Assembly: GCA_905212345.1 (NCBI GenBank) | Contig: CAJMEC010000036.1 | Coordinates: 1 to 18,497 of the forward strand | Source: an uncultured Sutterella sp. | GTDB taxonomy: Bacteria > Pseudomonadota > Gammaproteobacteria > Burkholderiales > Burkholderiaceae_F | Reading direction: 5' to 3' | Length of the DNA stretch: 18,497 bases | In this document: piece by piece, positions 7,867 to 15,884 of the stretch | Layout of the letters: each line of letters begins with the position of its first letter | Position numbering within the stretch: position 1 is the first letter of the stretch | Program-made: the position numbers and the translations under genes | The notes under the pieces: generated by a model | The model's database searches: none | What the model saw: only the letters and a program-made list of their open reading frames with translations | What the model was told of the DNA's origin: nothing

Positions 7867-7912
7867 GCGCTTTTGGGATGAGAGTCTTTATCCTGAAAGC
7901 GCTTTTTTTTTT
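7867..7912 (+). terminator. Intrinsic terminator after the carboxylesterase gene
   Basis: A 13-bp stem (7867-7879 with 7890-7902, including two G-U pairs) with a 10-nt loop is followed by ten T residues (7903-7912). This is one of the clearest terminators in the window. Confidence 0.9.
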
Positions 7913-7968
7913 GCAATGGCCAGATTATTTTGAGACGATATGGTTGCAGGTGTTTGTAGGAGAAGCTG

Positions 7969-9747
7969 ATGATTCAAGCTATCGATGTTCTTAAACAGCA
8001 AATTGATTGTGTTTTAGGGCGAAAACCTTGTGAAATACGATTGATAAATGTCCGTCTTATTGACGTTTTAAGTGGAAAGATTTTCGACGGCGCACAGATA
8101 TTTATTGATGGTGGAAAGGTTATTGACGTGGGGCTTTCTTGTCGAGCCATCGCAGAAAAAACGATTGACCTTGATGGGGCATTTGTTGCTCCGGGTTTTA
8201 TTGACGCGCACGTTCACATTGAATCCGGGATGCTTTCTCCGATTCAGTTCGCAAGGCTAATCGCTCCCTTGGGGACAACGACAATCATCGCGGATCCTCA
8301 TGAAATTGCTAATGTGCTGGGGCTCGATGGCATCCGCTTTATGATGAACGAAGCTGAAAAAGCGGAAATAAACATTCACTTCATGCTCCCGAGCTGCGTT
8401 CCGGCGACGTCGTTTGAAACGTCTGGCGCTCATTTGAATGCCGATGATTTAGGCAAATTGATTGACGAACCGGAGGTTCTCGGTCTGGCAGAACTGATGA
8501 ATGTGCCCGGCCTTTTGGCTTGTGATGAGGATATTTTGAAAAAGGTCCTCATGACCCGTCGTTATGGTAAATTAATCGATGGTCACAGTCCATTGACCTC
8601 GGGAGCTGAGTTATCCGCGTACGCCTTAAGCGGTGTTGACAGTGATCATGAATGCAGCACTGAAAACGAAGTTCAGGAGCGGATTAGTCGAGGGATGACG
8701 ATTTTTATGCGTGAAGGCTCGGCCGGACAGAATGTTTCAGTTTTAAGCCGCACTGTTACGGATAAGAACAGTCGGTTCTTCTGCCTGTGCACGGATGACG
8801 CCTCTCCTGACGATGTGCTGGCTAAAGGACATATCAATAATGTCGTGCGTCGCGCAATAGCCTGTGGCGTTGATCCGATGGAAGCTTTCAGGATGGCGAC
8901 GATTAACACAGCTTTACATTTTGGTTTGAAAAACAAAGGAGCTCTTGCTCCTGGCCGTGACGCTGATTTTGTCATTCTGGATGATATGGAAAACGTGACT
9001 GTTAAATCGGTCTGGGTCGCCGGAAAACAAATTGCTGAGCATGGGCGAATGATTACAGACGAGCCCGACTCACACGCGCTTATCTCGACTGGCAACACGG
9101 TTCGGGTGGGACGTCTGGATAAATCAAGTTTCGATATCGTGACTCACTCGGGATTAGCCCGTGTCATTGGACTAAACGACGGTGATTTGGTGACAGAGTC
9201 ATTGGTTTTGCCGGTTAAAACAGACAGCGCCGGTCATTATGAATCAGAGCTCAATCCCGGGCTTTTAAAAGTCGCTGTTATTGAACGCCACCACGCTACG
9301 GGCCATGTCGGACTTGGGTTGGTGAAAGGCTTTGTGGAAGAAGGAAAACGCTTTAATGGCGCCATTGCCAGTACCATTGCCCACGATTCGCACAACATCG
9401 TTGTGGCCGGCGACAATGACGATGATATGTTGGCTGCGGTTGACGCGCTAAAAGCGATGCAAGGTGGGATAGTGTTGGTTCGGGAAGGATGCGTAGTTGA
9501 ATCTTTGAGCCTGGAAGTCGGCGGTCTCATGACCCAAAAGCCAGCCGCAGTCACCGCTGAGCGAAAAAAACAGTTAATCAGAACCGCCCATGAAAAATTT
9601 CATGTCGCTAGCGGTATGCATCCGGTAATGACATTGAGTTTCTTGCCTTTGGCAGTGATCCCATACTTAAGAGTGACTGATCTGGGACTTTTTGATGTCA
9701 ATCAACTAAAGCATGTGGGAATTGATCCTCGGGCAGATAACAACTGA
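7969..9747 (+). CDS. ade: Adenine deaminase
   Basis: A 592-residue amidohydrolase-superfamily enzyme that converts adenine to hypoxanthine and ammonia, in purine salvage or purine-nitrogen use. The length is usual for the bacterial Ade/AdeC family. Motifs in order: FIDAHVHIESG (H81, H83), TIIADPHEIANVLG (His111), IDGHSPLTSG (His206), SDHECST (His227), CTDDASPDDVLAKGHI (about 274-289), and a C-terminal domain with GHVGLGLVKGF and AHDSHNIVVAGDND. These metal-ligand and substrate-loop motifs are those of adenine deaminase rather than of dihydroorotase or cytosine deaminase. The ATG at 7969 is preceded by TAGGAGAA at good spacing. The gene follows a strong terminator by 56 bp, so it has its own promoter, although I see no convincing hexamers. 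It acts in the cytosol. Confidence 0.95.
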   Translation: MIQAIDVLKQQIDCVLGRKPCEIRLINVRLIDVLSGKIFDGAQIFIDGGKVIDVGLSCRAIAEKTIDLDGAFVAPGFIDAHVHIESGMLSPIQFARLIAPLGTTTIIADPHEIANVLGLDGIRFMMNEAEKAEINIHFMLPSCVPATSFETSGAHLNADDLGKLIDEPEVLGLAELMNVPGLLACDEDILKKVLMTRRYGKLIDGHSPLTSGAELSAYALSGVDSDHECSTENEVQERISRGMTIFMREGSAGQNVSVLSRTVTDKNSRFFCLCTDDASPDDVLAKGHINNVVRRAIACGVDPMEAFRMATINTALHFGLKNKGALAPGRDADFVILDDMENVTVKSVWVAGKQIAEHGRMITDEPDSHALISTGNTVRVGRLDKSSFDIVTHSGLARVIGLNDGDLVTESLVLPVKTDSAGHYESELNPGLLKVAVIERHHATGHVGLGLVKGFVEEGKRFNGAIASTIAHDSHNIVVAGDNDDDMLAAVDALKAMQGGIVLVREGCVVESLSLEVGGLMTQKPAAVTAERKKQLIRTAHEKFHVASGMHPVMTLSFLPLAVIPYLRVTDLGLFDVNQLKHVGIDPRADNN

Positions 9748-9755
9748 AGTCGCAT

Positions 9756-9786
9756 TGAAGGCATCAACAGAAAGTTGATGCCTTCA
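9756..9786. repeat. Perfect inverted repeat between convergent genes
   Basis: A 13-bp perfect stem (9756-9768 with 9774-9786) with a 5-nt loop AGAAA lies between the converging adenine deaminase and AEC carrier genes. Neither strand has a proper T-tract after the stem. It may act as a bidirectional 3'-end structure or mRNA stabiliser rather than as a textbook terminator. Confidence 0.7.
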
Positions 9787-9799
9787 TACGTATAAGTCA

Positions 9800-10747
9800 T
9801 CAGAGCAAAGCTGTGACAACCACGATCCAGCAGGGGATGGTTAGAATGGCCGCCAGTGTATGGGCGGTCGTAATGCCGGCAACGAGTGGAGCATTGCCTC
9901 TCATGCTAGCCGTCATTACGTAGCAAGACTGTGCCGTCGGCAACATAGCAAAGATCATCAACGCGCCCGATGCCGCCGGAGCTAAATCAAACACCAAACA
10001 GAAGAGCAGCGCGACGGCCGGTGTCGCCACCAAGCGTTCCACGGTGTTGGCCGCGATCAGTTTCCATTCGGACTTCATTCCGCTTAACCTTAAGCCGGCG
10101 CCGATGCACAAAAGCCCCATGGCTAGCGAGGCGTTTCCTAGAGACTTGAAAAATGTCATGGCGACAGCCGGTACGGGGATTGAACCTAAATTAACAATCA
10201 ATCCCAAAGTTGTCGCGATAATCAAAGGATTGGTGACAATGGCCTTGATGGTTTTAGCCAACACATTGCTTTTACCGGCTGTTTGTTCATGCTGGGCAAC
10301 GGCACTGGCTAAAGCCGCCACGGCAATGGAATTGCTGATCGGAACCCAAAAAGCGATCAGAAGCGACATTAACGCTAAGCCTTCTTGACCGAATAATCGA
10401 GATACCAATGCAAATCCAACGTAGGTGTTGAATCGAAAACCGCAGTGAAAGGCGGAAGCATGCGTAACCGGGTCCGCTTTTACAAAATAGCGAATCAAGT
10501 AAGACATCACGACGGCGCACATCATGGCGCTGATGGCGACCACGAGGTAAAGGCCCGCTTCTCCCAGTGTGAGATTAGAGGTGGCAACTGATGTAAAGAG
10601 CAGTGGCGGGAATAAAACATAGAAGACAATTTTTTCAGCTCCCTTCCAAAACGTTTCATTGAACACACCGTCATGGAAGAACTTCATCAAAAGAAAGCCA
10701 ACCAAGATCACCAAGAAATCAGGAAGGATGAGTAAAACGCTAAGCAT
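9800..10747 (-). CDS. AEC-family (auxin efflux carrier-type) transporter
   Basis: A 315-residue inner-membrane carrier with about ten hydrophobic helices in two halves joined by a short polar loop (AQHEQTAGKSNV). Family features include the N-terminal PDFLVILVGFLLMKFF, VFYVLFPPLLFTSVA, GFRFNTYVGFAL, and a C-terminal LPTAQSCYVMTASMRGN. Bacterial AEC proteins move small organic acids such as malate or malonate; the substrate here is unknown. The ATG at 10747 has no clear ribosome site, but the hydrophobic N-terminus begins immediately, so a much shorter start is unlikely. A minus-strand TATACT (10787-10782) is a plausible -10. The gene is divergent from a LysR-type regulator 106 bp away, the standard arrangement for a carrier controlled by that regulator. 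Confidence 0.88.
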   Translation of the reverse strand: MLSVLLILPDFLVILVGFLLMKFFHDGVFNETFWKGAEKIVFYVLFPPLLFTSVATSNLTLGEAGLYLVVAISAMMCAVVMSYLIRYFVKADPVTHASAFHCGFRFNTYVGFALVSRLFGQEGLALMSLLIAFWVPISNSIAVAALASAVAQHEQTAGKSNVLAKTIKAIVTNPLIIATTLGLIVNLGSIPVPAVAMTFFKSLGNASLAMGLLCIGAGLRLSGMKSEWKLIAANTVERLVATPAVALLFCLVFDLAPAASGALMIFAMLPTAQSCYVMTASMRGNAPLVAGITTAHTLAAILTIPCWIVVVTALL

Positions 10748-10758
10748 AATATTTCGAT

Positions 10759-10778
10759 CTGAAAATTCTTAATATCAG
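10759..10778. promoter_or_regulatory. Candidate LysR-type operator between divergent genes
   Basis: An imperfect palindrome with CTGA/TCAG arms around an AT-rich centre lies in the 106-bp region shared by the AEC carrier and its divergent regulator. It would overlap the transcription start predicted from the minus-strand TATACT (10787-10782). A plus-strand TATAAG (10784-10789) overlaps the same bases, so the two promoters may be interlocked. LysR regulators commonly bind T-N11-A dyads in such positions. This is prediction by eye only. Confidence 0.3.
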
Positions 10779-10853
10779 TTCAGTATAAGATTTTGAATAA
10801 AATAAGAAAAGCGAATATTTCTTCTATTAATCATTCCAGTTTTTCATAATGTT

Positions 10854-11735
10854 ATGACAATCACAAAATTTAGGGCCTTTCTTGCAACGGTTGAGTGCGG
10901 CAGTTTCACAGAAGCGGCTAAGCGTCTCTACTATACGCAATCAGCGGTCAGTCGCATGGTGTCTGACCTTGAAAACCAGTGGGGCGTTGCGCTTTTGAAT
11001 CGCAAAAAAACGGGATTGACTTTGACGCCGGCCGGCGCTGCGCTTTTGCCTTTCATACGGCAAATTTGTAGTGACGAAATGCGCCTCAATGGTGTTCTTC
11101 AGGACATGACGGGTTTAAAAAAAGGCGTTGTTCGCTTAGGAACCGTGACAGCCGTTGCTAACGAGTGGCTTCCTGTTGTATTGAAAAAGTTGATGCAAGA
11201 AGCGCCGGGAATTGAGTACGAAGTGCTGATAGGCAATGGCGATGTTATCGAAGATTGGCTCAAAGAAGACCGTATTGATGTAGGTCTGTTCACACCGAAA
11301 CAGGATGGAAATTTGAACACTGAACTTTTGCATTTAGACGAATTTCGTGTGATTTTCCCGAAAGGTCATCCATTGTCAAAGTGCAAAAAGATTCCATTGA
11401 ATGCACTACAAGATTATCCCTATATCCTGCATGGCGCCAGCTGGTGCAAAGCATTGGAAGATGGTTTTAAAAACTGGGAGCAAAAGATCCCGGTGCGTTA
11501 TACAACTGTTGGGGCAACCTCTATCGTTAATCTAGTAAAGGCAGGTATTGGTGTGAGTATTTTGCCGGAGCTGCTTTTAGAAAATGACAAAACTAAGGTG
11601 GAAAGCCGTCCACTGGATCCACCGTTATATCGAAAGCTTTTCGTAGTGACCCACGGAACGCCGACTATGCCTGCCGTTAAAGTATTTCTTGAGAGACTTC
11701 CGGCGTTGCTCAAGAAAAGGGCCCAAAAGAGTTAA
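10854..11735 (+). CDS. LysR-type transcriptional regulator
   Basis: A 293-residue LysR-family regulator of normal length. Residues 1-60 are the winged helix-turn-helix: FRAFLATVECGSFTEAAKRL, then TQSAVSRMVSDLE as the recognition helix, then the LLNRKKTGLTLTPAG wing. Residues from about 90 to the end are the periplasmic-binding-like effector domain, starting at the typical VRLGTV and including the GIGVSILPELL motif near 240. The effector is unknown. The gene is divergent from the AEC carrier and most likely controls it, probably in response to the organic acid it carries, and may repress itself. The only workable start is the ATG at 10854; no strong ribosome site precedes it. An intrinsic terminator follows the gene, so it is monocistronic. 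Confidence 0.93.
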   Translation: MTITKFRAFLATVECGSFTEAAKRLYYTQSAVSRMVSDLENQWGVALLNRKKTGLTLTPAGAALLPFIRQICSDEMRLNGVLQDMTGLKKGVVRLGTVTAVANEWLPVVLKKLMQEAPGIEYEVLIGNGDVIEDWLKEDRIDVGLFTPKQDGNLNTELLHLDEFRVIFPKGHPLSKCKKIPLNALQDYPYILHGASWCKALEDGFKNWEQKIPVRYTTVGATSIVNLVKAGIGVSILPELLLENDKTKVESRPLDPPLYRKLFVVTHGTPTMPAVKVFLERLPALLKKRAQKS

Positions 11736-11761
11736 AAATCTAAATATTTTTTGATATCCAG

Positions 11762-11791
11762 AGCCGTTTCCCGAAATGGGGAACGGCTTTT
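11762..11791 (+). terminator. Intrinsic terminator after the LysR gene
   Basis: An 11-bp stem (11762-11772 with 11778-11788, one G-U pair) with a 5-nt loop GAAAT is followed by a short T-run to 11791. It isolates the LysR gene from the pst promoter, which begins only 11 bases later. Confidence 0.85.
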
Positions 11792-11801
11792 GTTCATCAA
11801 A

Positions 11802-11846
11802 ATTTCACAAAGTCGTCACTTTAGAGTCATATCCGCGTTTCACAAT
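11802..11846 (+). promoter_or_regulatory. Pho box and -10 element upstream of pstS
   Basis: Three 7-bp units in exact 11-bp register, ATTTCAC (11802-11808), TCGTCAC (11813-11819) and GAGTCAT (11824-11830), resemble the PhoB-binding direct repeat (consensus CTGTCAT-N4-CTGTCAT). Exactly 10 bp after the last unit is CACAAT (11841-11846), four of six matches to the -10 consensus. That is the spacing known for PhoB-activated promoters that lack a proper -35. Transcription would start near 11853, leaving a leader of about 50 nt before the pstS ATG. The position and the gene controlled support the call. Confidence 0.75.
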
Positions 11847-11902
11847 TGCGCACAAGTTCAGACGATAAATGATCAAAAATTCTTTTTATAAGGAACTTCA
11901 TT

Positions 11903-12724
11903 ATGAAACGTACTTTGATTTCTGCTTTAGTGGCCGGCTGTGTTGGTTTGGCTTCTTTTGCCGCTGCTGCCGGAACCGTGGTTGTCAACGGTTCCACGAC
12001 TGTTTTGCCCGCCATGCAAAAAATCAGCGAAACGTTCATGGCCAAGCATAAAGACATTCAAGTGTCCTTGTCCGGCGGCGGTTCCGGTCATGGCATCAAG
12101 GCTTTGATGGATAAGACGACGGACGTGGCCATGGCTAGCCGTGATATGAAGCCCGCAGAAGTTGAAAACGTTAAAAAGAACGGTGGCGAAGCCGTTCGCT
12201 TTACGGTCGCGGTCGACGCCATTGTTCCGATCGTTCACCCGAAGAACACGGTGAAGGATTTGAGCTTGCAGCAAATCCGTGACATCTACGCTGGTCGTAT
12301 TACCAACTGGAAGCAAGTCGGTGGTCCCGATGCCCGAATTACGGTTGTCAGCCGTGACTCTTCTTCCGGCACATTCGAAACGTGGGAAGAACTGGTGATG
12401 AAGGGTGAACGTGTTCAACAACGCGCTCTTTTGCAAGCTTCTAACGGCGCTGTGCTTCAGACCGTTGCCAAGAACCCGAATGCCATCGGTTATGTCGGTT
12501 TGGGTTACATCACCAAGGATATCAAGGGTTTGAGCATCAGTGGTAAGGTTGCTTCCGCTGAGACCGCTTTGTCACGCGATTGGCCGCTGGCCCGTGACTT
12601 GTATCTCTTCACAAACGGTCAACCTGCTGGAGACGTCAAGACCTTGATTGATTACGCTTTGTCTCCGGAAGGTCAAACTTCTGTGAAGGAAGTCGGCTTC
12701 GTTCCGTTGCCCGCTAAGAAATAA
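11903..12724 (+). CDS. pstS: Phosphate ABC transporter, substrate-binding protein PstS
   Basis: A 273-residue periplasmic phosphate-binding protein of the short PstS type. Residues 1-22 or so are a Sec signal peptide (MKRT, hydrophobic stretch, AAA-AG cleavage region). There is no lipobox cysteine at the cleavage site, so it should be soluble. Phosphate-contact motifs are NGSTTVLP (29-36), SGGGSGHGI (57-65), ASRDM (78-82) and SRDSSSGTFETW (150-161). The protein captures inorganic phosphate and delivers it to the PstC-PstA channel. AAGGA upstream of the ATG at 11903 is the ribosome site. It is the first gene of pstSCA, 30 bp before pstC, behind a Pho-box-like promoter. It is therefore expected to be induced by PhoB in phosphate starvation. 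Confidence 0.96.
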   Translation: MKRTLISALVAGCVGLASFAAAAGTVVVNGSTTVLPAMQKISETFMAKHKDIQVSLSGGGSGHGIKALMDKTTDVAMASRDMKPAEVENVKKNGGEAVRFTVAVDAIVPIVHPKNTVKDLSLQQIRDIYAGRITNWKQVGGPDARITVVSRDSSSGTFETWEELVMKGERVQQRALLQASNGAVLQTVAKNPNAIGYVGLGYITKDIKGLSISGKVASAETALSRDWPLARDLYLFTNGQPAGDVKTLIDYALSPEGQTSVKEVGFVPLPAKK

Positions 12725-12754
12725 TGGACTTTACGGACCCTTTGAGAATTCGTT

Positions 12755-13636
12755 ATGACGTTACTGAAACGAGGCGAGGGGTTTGAAAAGTCGTTGGCAG
12801 CGATAGCCATGCTCTCGATTGTGGCTCTCGCTGCCATTTTGGTTTTTCTTCTCACCCAAGCTCTGCCTATTTTGAAAGACGTTCCGCTCTTTACCTTCTT
12901 GTTTGGAACGGAATGGTATCCGACGGGACCGAACCCTGACTTTGAAATCGGAGCGCTTTTAGTCGCAAGCCTTGCCGTGGCCGCGACCACCACTTTGATT
13001 TCTTTGCCGATGGGATTGTTGACCGCCGCTTATTTGGCCTATTTCGCCAGCCCTCGGGTTCGCAGTATTGTTAAACCAGCAATTGAATTGTTGGCTGCTT
13101 TGCCTTCCGTCATCGTCGGTTTCTTGGGCATGGTGGGTGTGGCTCCTTGGCTACAGGAGTCTGTGGGTTTGGACTCCGGTCTTAACTGGCTCAACGCTTC
13201 AGTGATGTTGAGCTTGATGTGTATTCCATTTATCTGTTCCATCTCAGAGGACGCCTTACGGAATGTGCCGGTTGCGCTGTCTGAAGCCTCATTGGCTTTG
13301 GGCGCCACCCGTTGGGAAACACTCTACAAGGTGCAGTTTCGTTACGCCTTGGGCGGCATTGGCACGGCCATTATGTTGGGTATTTCACGCGCATTGGGTG
13401 AAACGATGGTGGTATTGATGGTCGCCGGTGGCGCAGCCATTATTCCGGAAAGCCTCTTTGACCCGCTGCGTCCGATGACGGCTTCGATTGCCGCAGAAAT
13501 GGCAGAAGCCGCTGTGGGATCGACCCATTACTACGCGCTTTTTGCCACAGGTCTAGTGCTTTTTGTGACTACCTTTATTTTTAACGCTTTGGCTTTCTTC
13601 TTAACGAAGAAATTCCAGATTGGCGGCAAGCATTAA
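12755..13636 (+). CDS. pstC: Phosphate ABC transporter permease PstC
   Basis: A 293-residue inner-membrane permease, one half of the phosphate channel. An N-terminal helix (about 12-37) is followed by a periplasmic loop holding LFGTEWYPTG (48-58), which is typical of PstC, and five more helices. The cytoplasmic EAA loop (EASLALGATRWETLYKV, 177-193) would dock onto the ATPase PstB. Further landmarks are ELLAALPSVIVGFLG and SRALGETMVVLMVAGG. The ATG at 12755 follows a GAG-type site. It lies 30 bp after pstS and 13 bp before pstA, so the three genes are certainly one transcript. Confidence 0.95.
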   Translation: MTLLKRGEGFEKSLAAIAMLSIVALAAILVFLLTQALPILKDVPLFTFLFGTEWYPTGPNPDFEIGALLVASLAVAATTTLISLPMGLLTAAYLAYFASPRVRSIVKPAIELLAALPSVIVGFLGMVGVAPWLQESVGLDSGLNWLNASVMLSLMCIPFICSISEDALRNVPVALSEASLALGATRWETLYKVQFRYALGGIGTAIMLGISRALGETMVVLMVAGGAAIIPESLFDPLRPMTASIAAEMAEAAVGSTHYYALFATGLVLFVTTFIFNALAFFLTKKFQIGGKH

Positions 13637-13649
13637 GGGGATGAGAGAG

Positions 13650-14525
13650 ATGTCTGTTGAACGTAATCCAAATTGGCGTTATGCCTATCAGCACATCGGC
13701 ATCACTTTGATGCGTCTGACGACACTTATCAGTGCCGGTGTGATTGTCGCCATCTTGCTTTATTTGCTTGATAACGCATTACCTGCCCTGTCCTGGGAGT
13801 TTGTTTTTGATTCACCCCGAGACATGATGACAGCGGGTGGCGTTTGGCCTTGCATTGTCGGTACCTTTTGGCTTGCTGTGGGCGCAACGGTGATTGCTTT
13901 ACCTCTCGGGGTTTGCACGGCTGTGTATTTGACCGAATACGGCGGATCGGGGCGTTTCGTTGAAGCAATCCGTTTGGCTGTTTCTAACCTCTCAGGTGTG
14001 CCGTCCGTTATTTTTGGTTTATTCGGCTTAACATTCTTTGTGACAATCTGCGGATTCGGTGTGAGTTTACTTTCCGGTGTGCTCACCCTGGCCGTCTTGG
14101 CTTTGCCGATTGTGATCAACACAACGGAGGCTGCTCTAAATCAAGTGCCGCAGGCCTGGCGTGAAGCATCATTGGCGCTCGGAGCCAATAAGCAGCAAAC
14201 GATTTTTAAAATCATTTTGCCGGCCGCTTTGCCCGGAATTTTAACCGGCAACATTTTGGCCCTGTCTCGTGTGGCCGGTGAAACGGCCGCCATTATGTAC
14301 ACGGCAGCGGTGTTTTACACCCCGAAAATGGGTGACTCGATTTTGGATCCGGTGATGAGTTTGCCGTACCACATTTATGTGTTGGCGACCTCAAGCGTGG
14401 ATGTGGACGCGACCCGTCCGATGCAATACGGTACAGCCTGTCTGTTGGTGCTGATGGTGTTGGGCTTGAATTTGGTTGCTCTTTTCATTCGTCAGCGTGC
14501 CCAACGAAAAATTGCGCGTCAGTAA
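13650..14525 (+). CDS. pstA: Phosphate ABC transporter permease PstA
   Basis: A 291-residue inner-membrane permease, the partner of PstC. It has six helices and the EAA loop EASLALGANKQQTIFKIILP (172-191). PstA-typical motifs include VYLTEYGG, SNLSGVPSVIFGLFGL (112-127) and SRVAGETAAIMYTAA (206-220). Several in-frame starts exist. The ATG at 13650 is chosen because AAGGGG (13635-13640) lies 9 bases upstream; the ATG at 13641 abuts that site directly, and the TTG at 13620 lies inside pstC. In most bacteria pstB and phoU follow within a few bases. Here a strong terminator follows within 22 bp and the next gene is pepT, so the ATPase that powers this channel is not encoded here. Confidence 0.95.
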   Translation: MSVERNPNWRYAYQHIGITLMRLTTLISAGVIVAILLYLLDNALPALSWEFVFDSPRDMMTAGGVWPCIVGTFWLAVGATVIALPLGVCTAVYLTEYGGSGRFVEAIRLAVSNLSGVPSVIFGLFGLTFFVTICGFGVSLLSGVLTLAVLALPIVINTTEAALNQVPQAWREASLALGANKQQTIFKIILPAALPGILTGNILALSRVAGETAAIMYTAAVFYTPKMGDSILDPVMSLPYHIYVLATSSVDVDATRPMQYGTACLLVLMVLGLNLVALFIRQRAQRKIARQ

Positions 14526-14546
14526 TACTTGATTCTGAGGTACACC

Positions 14547-14572
14547 AGGCGGTCTTTTAGGCCGCCTTTTTT
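14547..14572 (+). terminator. Intrinsic terminator ending pstSCA
   Basis: An 8-bp GC-rich stem (14547-14554 with 14560-14567, one G-U pair) with loop TTTTA is followed by six T residues (14567-14572). It shows that the pst transcript ends after pstA, without pstB. Confidence 0.88.
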
Positions 14573-14642
14573 ATGCTCAACGGCGTTATAGTTAGCCTTG
14601 TGAGCCGAAATATCCGGCAGTCTGTTCTCAAAGAGGTGTTAA

Positions 14643-15884
14643 ATGGATCATCAACAAAAAGCGCAAGCACTCGTAGAACGATTCTTAAGTTATCTGGCCA
14701 TCAGCAGCCAAAGTGACCCTAAAAATAAAGTGGTGCCGAGTTCTGAAGGCCAGTGGACAATGGCCAGGGTGTTGGAAGCCGGTTTAAAGCAGATGGGTTT
14801 AAAAGAGGTCGAAGTTGACGAGCACGGTAATGTAACTGCCTATTTGCCCGGAACTGTCAAAGATGTGCCGACAGTGGGATTTGTCGCTCATGTGGATACG
14901 GTTGATGTCGGCTTGTCTGCGGAAATTCACCCGCAAGTGATTCATTACACAGGGGGAGACGTTTGTTTGAATCAAGCAAAAGACATTTGGATTCGGTTGG
15001 CAGAACACCCGGAATTATCCAATCATGTCGGCGAAGATATTATCTTTACAGATGGGACCAGTGTTTTGGGAGCTGATAATAAGGCGGGCGTCACGAATAT
15101 CATGACCGCTTTGGAAATTCTCGTTACCGAGCAAATTCCTCACGGTGATATCCGCGTGGCTTTTGTACCGGATGAGGAAACAGGTTTGCGGGGTTCAAAG
15201 CTTTTGGATTTGAATCGTTTCAAAGTGGATTTCGCTTATACGGTTGATGGCGGAGAATTAGGGCAATTGGTTTATGAAACTTATAACGCCGCGGAAGTGC
15301 ACATTGATATTGAGGGTGTGACGACGCATCCGGCTAGCGCCAAAGGCGTGTTACTTAATCCGATTTTGGTAGCCGTTGATTTGATGGCCAATTTCAACCG
15401 TTTGGAAACACCTGAAAATACCGATGAACGTGAAGGCTATTATTGGTTTAAGAACATGTCAGCCAATCCTGCGCGAGCTCATCTGCAAATCAATATCCGC
15501 GACTTCGATGACAAGACATTCGAAGCTCGCAAGCAGTATGTGCGCGACGTTGTGCAACTGGTGGCCAAACGCTATCCGCGTGCCAAGATTAGCGCCAACA
15601 TTGAGGATATTTACAGAAACATTTCCGGCGGCTTAGGCGAAGATCGTTATCCAATTGATGTCATGTATGAAGCGTTAAAGAGCCTGAACATTGAACCGAA
15701 GACTGTTGCGATGCGTGGCGGCACGGATGGCTCGGCTTTGACCGCCCGCGGTTTGGTTACCCCGAACTATTTCACGGGTTCCTACAATCACCATGGCTAT
15801 GCGGAATTCATGCCGATAGAAAGTTTTGTGGCCTCTTTGGATATGACCTTAAAAGTTATTGAATTAATCAGCAAAGGCCGCTAA
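14643..15884 (+). CDS. pepT: Peptidase T (tripeptide aminopeptidase)
   Basis: A 413-residue cytosolic M20 zinc peptidase that releases the N-terminal residue from tripeptides. Metal and catalytic residues align with the known PepT layout: His83 and Asp85 in AHVDTVD, Asp145 in LGADNKAG, Glu178-Glu179 in PDEETG, Asp202 in VDGGELG, and the C-terminal histidine in SYNHHGYAEF. The PepT-specific MRGGTDGSALTARGL and the VTTHPASAKG dimer-domain motif are present. The length is normal (E. coli PepT has about 408 residues). AGAGGTG ends 5 bases before the ATG at 14643. The gene stands between the terminated pst operon and the convergent ppk2, whose reading frame overlaps its last 17 bases. Confidence 0.96.
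   Translation: MDHQQKAQALVERFLSYLAISSQSDPKNKVVPSSEGQWTMARVLEAGLKQMGLKEVEVDEHGNVTAYLPGTVKDVPTVGFVAHVDTVDVGLSAEIHPQVIHYTGGDVCLNQAKDIWIRLAEHPELSNHVGEDIIFTDGTSVLGADNKAGVTNIMTALEILVTEQIPHGDIRVAFVPDEETGLRGSKLLDLNRFKVDFAYTVDGGELGQLVYETYNAAEVHIDIEGVTTHPASAKGVLLNPILVAVDLMANFNRLETPENTDEREGYYWFKNMSANPARAHLQINIRDFDDKTFEARKQYVRDVVQLVAKRYPRAKISANIEDIYRNISGGLGEDRYPIDVMYEALKSLNIEPKTVAMRGGTDGSALTARGLVTPNYFTGSYNHHGYAEFMPIESFVASLDMTLKVIELISKGR

Noticed and set aside
9756..9786. Calling the perfect hairpin after adenine deaminase a standard intrinsic terminator
   Set aside because: The stem is strong but neither strand has a run of T after it, so it is listed as an inverted repeat only.
11927..12436. A 169-codon open frame antisense to pstS
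   Set aside because: The plus strand holds a complete PstS with all its motifs. The antisense product is rich in His, Asn and Arg, shows no family features and has no ribosome site that I can see.
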